Source: Lonepinella koalarum
GTDB lineage: Bacteria > Pseudomonadota > Gammaproteobacteria > Enterobacterales > Pasteurellaceae
Assembly: GCF_004565475.1 (NCBI RefSeq)
Contig: NZ_SRHX01000008.1
Span: forward strand, 20,869 to 84,868
Direction of reading: 5' to 3'
DNA: 64,000 nt
A program made the translations under genes and the position numbers. The notes under the pieces are model-generated. The model saw only the letters and a program-made list of their open reading frames with translations, made no database searches and was not told where the DNA came from. Positions 59,336-64,000 of this stretch are shown here, in pieces (the stretch's first letter is position 1; each line of letters begins with the position of its first letter).

Positions 59336-61342
59336 TTATTTTTTTGCTTTAAGTACACGTAATGCAAAAATCACGATACCCGCAGTAAATACCATTAACC
59401 CGAGAATCTCGCCGGTACTCCCCCAGTTTTCTAAACTTAACGCCAATGGTGCATCTGAACCGCCAGATGTTACCGAGCCAGCAATAATAAAGGCAAGTAA
59501 TACGCCAATTAAACTTTCACCAACAATTAAACCAGCAGCAAATAAGGTGCCGTAACGTTCTGCGTTTTTCTTCATTTCAGTGGCATTGTTACCCGTACGT
59601 TTTGCATAACGGTCTAAATGACGATTAATTAACCAAGCTAAAACTGCTCCAACCACAATCGGTGCATTCACTGACGGAGGTAAATAAATTCCCATACCGA
59701 TGGCTAATGCAGGTAAAGCAAAACGATTATTGGATGATTTTTTTAATAAGCTATCAATAATAATGAATACTACGCCTAAACCGATACCAAAGAAAATATA
59801 TTCCCATTCTAAGTTATGCGAGAAAATACCGTTGGCAATGGTCATCATCAATGTTGCTTGCGGTGCAGAAAGTGCTTGACTTGGATCCATGCCTTCACGT
59901 GGAATTGCACCGGTAAAACCATAAGAATAATAAAGAATATCCAGCACTGGCGCAATGACTAAAGCACCGACAATCACCCCGATAATTAACGCCACCTGTT
60001 GACGCCAAGGGGTGGCTTCAATTAAATAACCGGTTTTTAAATCTTGTAAATTATCGTTAGAAATCGCTGCAGTACAAATGACGATAGAACAGCTAAATAA
60101 GGTTAATGCAGTTAAGAATTTTTGACCGTCAGCCGTATCTAATACACCAGTAGATGACCCGATTAACATCAACACAATCGCCGTAATGACGACCGAAATA
60201 ATACCGATACCTGAAATTGGACTAGATGATGAACCGACCAAACCCGCCATATAACCACAAGCGGCAGCCACTAAAAAACCGATCACAAAAGCCAGTAGGG
60301 TACAAACTACAATTAAGCTAATTGCAACCGTAGGCTCAATGCTTACTGGTTCTAAGAAACTATATAATGCCAATACAATCAATACCACCGAAACAATGCT
60401 GATATAAATCATAGTTTTAGGTGATAAATCTTGCGTAGTGCGGTCATTATTTTTGAAGTTTGGATCTCTTAACGCACGGAATGACTGGATCATACCTTGT
60501 GCCATCGGTTTCATTAACACTAACAATGTCCAAATTGCCGCAATACCTATCGTTCCGACCCCGATAAAGCGTACTTTACTTTTCCAAATATCAACCGCAT
60601 AACCGACCATATCAGCATCTACTGGCATTGGAGAAGCAGATGTAAAATACGGCACTGCAACGCCCCACGCAATGAAGATCCCAAGTAAAATCGCAATACC
60701 ACCCACGATACCAACCAGATAACCTGCACCTAATAATGCCAACGAAAAACCCATCGGTACTTGGAAAATTGCATTACCACCTTTAAACCAAAGGCTGGCG
60801 CCGTCAGCAATGACACGTAACCCGTTCGTCACAAAGCCTACCACGGCGGCAATCACACCGCCGGTCGCAATTTCTTTAATACCACTATCCGCAGAATGAT
60901 CATCACCGGCTTTGAGAATTTCAGCGGCGGCAACTCCTTCTGGATAAGGCAAATCACTTTTGACCACCATGACATGACGCAACGGCACAGTAAAGATAAC
61001 CCCTAATACCCCACCAGAAATACAGATTAATAAGGTTTGCCAGAATGGAAAACCTTGCCAGTAACCTAACATCAACATGGCAGGTAATACAAAAATAACC
61101 GAAGATAAGGTACCGGCAGATGAAGCCTGTGTTTGTACCATATTATTTTCAAGAATATTGGCATCTTTGAAGAATTTTAATACTGCCATGGAAATCACGG
61201 CGGCCGGAATGGATGACGCGAACGTCAATCCTACTTTTAAGCCTAAATAGACATTTGATGCGGTAAAGACGACTGTAATTAATGCACCAAGAATTGTCCC
61301 CCTAAGGGTCAATTCCTTTAATGATTGTTGATTTGCTAACAT
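59336..61342 (-). CDS. OPT-family oligopeptide transporter
   Basis: 668 residues with about 15-16 hydrophobic segments, inner membrane. N-terminal ELTLRGTILGALITVVFTASNVYLGLKVGLTFASSIPAAVISMAVL and ENNMVQTQASSAGTLSS are signatures of bacterial OPT carriers, which import small peptides or metal-peptide conjugates. Substrate unknown. Transcribed alone. Confidence 0.92.
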   Translation of the reverse strand: MLANQQSLKELTLRGTILGALITVVFTASNVYLGLKVGLTFASSIPAAVISMAVLKFFKDANILENNMVQTQASSAGTLSSVIFVLPAMLMLGYWQGFPFWQTLLICISGGVLGVIFTVPLRHVMVVKSDLPYPEGVAAAEILKAGDDHSADSGIKEIATGGVIAAVVGFVTNGLRVIADGASLWFKGGNAIFQVPMGFSLALLGAGYLVGIVGGIAILLGIFIAWGVAVPYFTSASPMPVDADMVGYAVDIWKSKVRFIGVGTIGIAAIWTLLVLMKPMAQGMIQSFRALRDPNFKNNDRTTQDLSPKTMIYISIVSVVLIVLALYSFLEPVSIEPTVAISLIVVCTLLAFVIGFLVAAACGYMAGLVGSSSSPISGIGIISVVITAIVLMLIGSSTGVLDTADGQKFLTALTLFSCSIVICTAAISNDNLQDLKTGYLIEATPWRQQVALIIGVIVGALVIAPVLDILYYSYGFTGAIPREGMDPSQALSAPQATLMMTIANGIFSHNLEWEYIFFGIGLGVVFIIIDSLLKKSSNNRFALPALAIGMGIYLPPSVNAPIVVGAVLAWLINRHLDRYAKRTGNNATEMKKNAERYGTLFAAGLIVGESLIGVLLAFIIAGSVTSGGSDAPLALSLENWGSTGEILGLMVFTAGIVIFALRVLKAKK

Positions 61343-61472
61343 TAATTTATTCCTTAAATTATAAAAAACCTTTTTATCTTACTGCAATTTATCCCCAAAA
61401 GGAAAGACACAAATACTGTTATATAAAATAACGCACGTTTTATTATAAAATATCTTGTTTTATGATTATTTT

Positions 61473-62030
61473 TTATAATTTATTCAAATAATCACGTAAA
61501 GAATAAATGGCAACTAAATTTCGACTCTCACCAAATTCATGCTTATTGATTAATTCATCTAATTTATTTAACGGGAAACGCACAATTTCTAAGGGTTCAG
61601 GTTCATCTCCGTCTAATTTTGACGAATAAAAATCCTGAGCGATTAAAATATGCATGGTATTTTTCATAAACGTCGGATTTGAATAGACCGTGCGTAAATG
61701 AATAAATTGCTTTGCCCCTAAGCCCAGTTCTTCTTGTAATTCTCGATTGGCACTTTGTTCTGGTGTTTCACCCTGTTCCATGCCGCCTTTACAAAATCCG
61801 AGTTCATAATGCTCTGTGCCTACCGCATATTCACGCACCATTAGCAAATCATCGCCATCAATGGGTAACACCATAACTGCCGCACGCCCAGACGGCTTAA
61901 AACGTTCATAAGTGCGGTGAATACCATTGGAGAATTTGAGTTCAACGGTTTGAATGGTAAACAAACGAGATTGGCAAGCAGTGCTAATATGCAAAATTTC
62001 GGGTAATTTTTTTTCAGAAAATAATTTCAT
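61473..62030 (-). CDS. nudE: ADP compounds hydrolase NudE
   Basis: Nudix hydrolase cleaving ADP-ribose, NADH and Ap3A-type nucleotides. 185 residues from the ATG at 62030 (MKLFSEKKLPEIL), which matches the family start; the longer frame adds 12 codons. The Nudix box runs from GGMEQGETPEQSANRE to LQEELG (near residues 94-115). Divergent from hslR, the order also seen around E. coli nudE-hslR-hslO. Confidence 0.95.
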   Translation of the reverse strand: MKLFSEKKLPEILHISTACQSRLFTIQTVELKFSNGIHRTYERFKPSGRAAVMVLPIDGDDLLMVREYAVGTEHYELGFCKGGMEQGETPEQSANRELQEELGLGAKQFIHLRTVYSNPTFMKNTMHILIAQDFYSSKLDGDEPEPLEIVRFPLNKLDELINKHEFGESRNLVAIYSLRDYLNKL

Positions 62031-62102
62031 TTGATGATCTCTTGTTTTACAAAAAATAATAATCACGATACCATAAACACATCACATATTTAAGGGAAAA
62101 TC

Positions 62103-62531
62103 ATGGCAAAGTGTAAATCAACCAAATTACAGCACGAACAACAGAAAGATGATGATGTTCGCCTAGATAAATGGTTATGGGCGGCTCGCTTTTACAAAAC
62201 TCGCACCCTTGCCAAAGAAATGATTGACGGCGGCAAGGTGCATTACAACGGGCAACGTACTAAACCGAATAAAACGGTGGAAATAGGTGCGACCATTAAA
62301 TTACGTCAAGGCAACGAAGAAAAAGAGATAAACGTTACCGCACTTTCTACCCAACGCCGTGGTGCGCCCGAAGCGCAATTACTGTATAGCGAAACGGAAC
62401 AAAGTGTTATAGCACGAGAAAAAATGGCGCTAGCTCGTAAAATGCACGCTATGCCTCATCCAGATCGTCGCCCTAATAAAAAAGAACGTCGTGAGTTAAT
62501 TCACTTTAAGCATCAGGACGATACCTTGTAA
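62103..62531 (+). CDS. hslR: Ribosome-associated heat shock protein Hsp15
   Basis: 142-residue S4-domain protein recognising stalled 50S subunits carrying nascent peptidyl-tRNA. S4 motif VRLDKWLWAARFYKTRTLAKEMIDGGKVHYNG (about 19-50) and a basic C-terminus. Upstream of hslO. Contains an uptake signal near 62339. Confidence 0.95.
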   Translation: MAKCKSTKLQHEQQKDDDVRLDKWLWAARFYKTRTLAKEMIDGGKVHYNGQRTKPNKTVEIGATIKLRQGNEEKEINVTALSTQRRGAPEAQLLYSETEQSVIAREKMALARKMHAMPHPDRRPNKKERRELIHFKHQDDTL

Positions 62532-62570
62532 AAAAGTGATTTAACCTCATATAGCGAGCAAGATCAACCA

Positions 62571-62597
62571 AAGTGCGGCGAAAAACACCGCACTTTT
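62571..62597 (+). terminator. Uptake-signal hairpin between hslR and hslO
   Basis: AAGTGCGG (62571-62578) and CCGCACTT (62588-62595), then TT. Weak T run; may give partial termination. Confidence 0.65.
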
Positions 62598-62617
62598 ACT
62601 AAGGAATAAGAAATTAT

Positions 62618-63490
62618 ATGACTGATTACACAAAAGACAATGACAAACTCTACCGCTACTTATTTCAAAATCGTGCCGTACGTGGTGAATGGGTACGCTT
62701 AAATCAAAGTTTTAGTGAAACTTTAAATACCCATCAATACCCTTCTGCGGTACAGAATTTATTAGGTGAAATGCTGGTTGCAACCGCCCTATTAACAGCT
62801 ACCCTCAAATTTAACGGCAATATCACGGTACAAATTCAAGGTGATGGTCCTCTTAAACTGGCGTTAGTCAACGGTACAGATAGCCAACAAATTCGTGCCT
62901 TAGCTCGTTTACAAGGGGATATTTCTGATGATATGAGCTTACACCAGATGATCGGTAAAGGTGTGTTAGTCATTACTATCGCCCCAACTGATGGCGAACG
63001 TTATCAAGGGGTTATTGCTTTAGACAAACCAACCATTACTGAATGTTTAGAAGATTACTTTGTACGTTCTGAACAGCTACAAACGCAATTAATTATTCGT
63101 ACTGGTGAATTTGATGGCAAACCAGTTGCAGCAGGAATGTTGTTACAGATTATGCCTGACGGTCAAGGATCGCCAGAAGATTTTGAGCATTTAGCCACGC
63201 TCACCGCAACCATAAAAGATGAAGAAATTTTTGGTTTAACCACTGAAGAAATGCTTTATCGTTTATACCACCAAGAAAGCGTAGAAATTTATCCTGCTCA
63301 GAACATCAAATTCCATTGCGGTTGTTCTGCAGAACGTTCCGGAGCGGCATTAATGTTAATTTCTGATGATGAAATTGATCAGATTCTAGCTGAACATCAC
63401 GGTAGCATTGATATGCAATGTGAATGTTGTGGCACCCATTATTTTTTTAATAAAGAGAAAATCGATCAATTAAAAGCCAATAACCATTAG
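62618..63490 (+). CDS. hslO: Redox-regulated chaperonin Hsp33
   Basis: 290-residue oxidative-stress holdase activated by disulfide formation. The C-terminal zinc site is complete: CxC in FHCGCSAERS and CxxC in MQCECCGTHY. The N-terminal domain begins DKLYRYLFQNRAVRGEWVRL. 87 bp after hslR. Confidence 0.97.
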   Translation: MTDYTKDNDKLYRYLFQNRAVRGEWVRLNQSFSETLNTHQYPSAVQNLLGEMLVATALLTATLKFNGNITVQIQGDGPLKLALVNGTDSQQIRALARLQGDISDDMSLHQMIGKGVLVITIAPTDGERYQGVIALDKPTITECLEDYFVRSEQLQTQLIIRTGEFDGKPVAAGMLLQIMPDGQGSPEDFEHLATLTATIKDEEIFGLTTEEMLYRLYHQESVEIYPAQNIKFHCGCSAERSGAALMLISDDEIDQILAEHHGSIDMQCECCGTHYFFNKEKIDQLKANNH

Positions 63491-63594
63491 TTTTACATAT
63501 AATCTCAAACATCAATACGAGATTCTTATCAAATTAAAAGGGCTAAGTCCTATTAATACCGAACTTAGCCATTAACTTATCTATTTCTAAGTGA

Positions 63595-64000
63595 TTACCA
63601 TTGATAACCTACACCCACACCTCCAGAGTAGTGTCCTTCGCTATTGGCAGTACCATTCAATTTGATAATAACTTTACCATTATCACTTGCTCTTGAGTAA
63701 CCAATTGCGAGAGCAGATGCGCCACTGTATGCACCACCTGCTGCAGCCACCATGGATTTACCCGGCATATAAACCTGTGGTAAGGAAGACGCGGCGGCGG
63801 CATTGGCACCGATACCACGAATACGTTTATCCAATTTAGATACACGTTGATCAAGTTTGCTTACATTTTGTGCCACATTACGCACTTGACCCACATTCAC
63901 CGCATCCGTATCTGCCTGACCAGCCGCTACATTGGTAATTCGAGTTGGGGAAGAACCATCAGAACCCGCAATATTAATTGCTTTACCATGAGAATCTTCG
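63595..64000 (-). CDS. YadA/Hia-type trimeric autotransporter adhesin, C-terminal part
   Basis: Partial: the open frame runs off the window edge (first complete codon at 63999), so the N-terminus is outside. Visible 135 residues: a stalk-neck motif (ITNVAAGQADTDAVNVGQV), a short left-handed coiled coil with heptads (KLDQRVSKLDKRIRGIGA), and the four-strand YadA anchor (about the last 75 residues, from PQVYMPGKSMVAAAGGAYSG) ending in the aromatic GVGVGYQW. It would trimerise in the outer membrane and display an adhesin; the head cannot be judged here. Confidence 0.93.
   Translation of the reverse strand, partial: EDSHGKAINIAGSDGSSPTRITNVAAGQADTDAVNVGQVRNVAQNVSKLDQRVSKLDKRIRGIGANAAAASSLPQVYMPGKSMVAAAGGAYSGASALAIGYSRASDNGKVIIKLNGTANSEGHYSGGVGVGYQW

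Overview
The window is chromosomal DNA of a member of the Pasteurellaceae. The 9-bp Haemophilus-type DNA uptake signal AAGTGCGGT (reverse ACCGCACTT) recurs throughout, often as inverted pairs that form transcription terminators. Core gene order (nqrABCDEF-apbE-nqrM, lptC-lptA-lptB-ptsN-rapZ without rpoN, rsfS-rlmH-mrdA-rodA-rlpA-dacA-ybeD-lipB-lipA, fmt-rsmB-mscL-trkA) and an in-gene CAAT repeat tract fit the Haemophilus/Pasteurella/Aggregatibacter branch. Genus and species cannot be fixed from the sequence alone.

Layout. 1-8.5 kb: mnmA and the Na+-translocating NADH:quinone reductase operon with its maturation genes apbE and nqrM. Two inverted copies of a structured intergenic repeat sit in it. 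8.8-20.8 kb: bolA-like gene, a YajG-type lipoprotein, EmrAB efflux pair, an M15 peptidase, dapE-yffB, the thrABC operon with a leader-peptide attenuator, and a PLP-homeostasis gene. 20.9-24.1 kb: LPS-transport genes lptC/A/B, ptsN (phospho-acceptor His replaced by Arg) and rapZ.

24.3-36.2 kb is an accessory catabolic island. A LysR regulator and an extradiol (catechol 2,3-) dioxygenase read rightward. They converge on a leftward five-gene operon for the lower meta-cleavage pathway (tautomerase, hydratase, oxalocrotonate decarboxylase, acylating acetaldehyde dehydrogenase, hydroxyoxovalerate aldolase). Next comes a pentonate set resembling E. coli yjhIHGF: aldolase, GntP-type permease, dehydratase and a divergent IclR regulator, with a promoter, palindromic operator and perfect CRP box. 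No perfect uptake signal was found from about 26.54 to 38.37 kb, which supports recent acquisition of most of this island.

36.3-49.7 kb: lipoate synthesis, cell-elongation genes, tRNA-Ile2(CAU), a YhcH-family gene, mltF, a 50-residue basic protein gene, rpsF-priB-rpsR-rplI, a phase-variable FkbM methyltransferase with nine CAAT units in its 5' end, and def. 49.7-54.9 kb separates def from fmt and holds an IS607-type element with intact tnpA and frameshifted tnpB, a dcuC-type C4-dicarboxylate transporter and a Slam-type outer-membrane protein without an adjacent substrate gene. 55-63.5 kb: fmt, rsmB, mscL, trkA, an OPT transporter, nudE, hslR and hslO. The window ends inside the 3' part of a YadA-type trimeric autotransporter adhesin.

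The most interesting points are the CAAT-switched methyltransferase, the incomplete and split catechol meta-cleavage pathway beside a pentonate pathway (both end in pyruvate-forming aldolases), the His-less PtsN, the orphan Slam and the structured intergenic repeat family. Starts were moved from the longest frame where a ribosome-binding site or family alignment clearly favoured an internal start.
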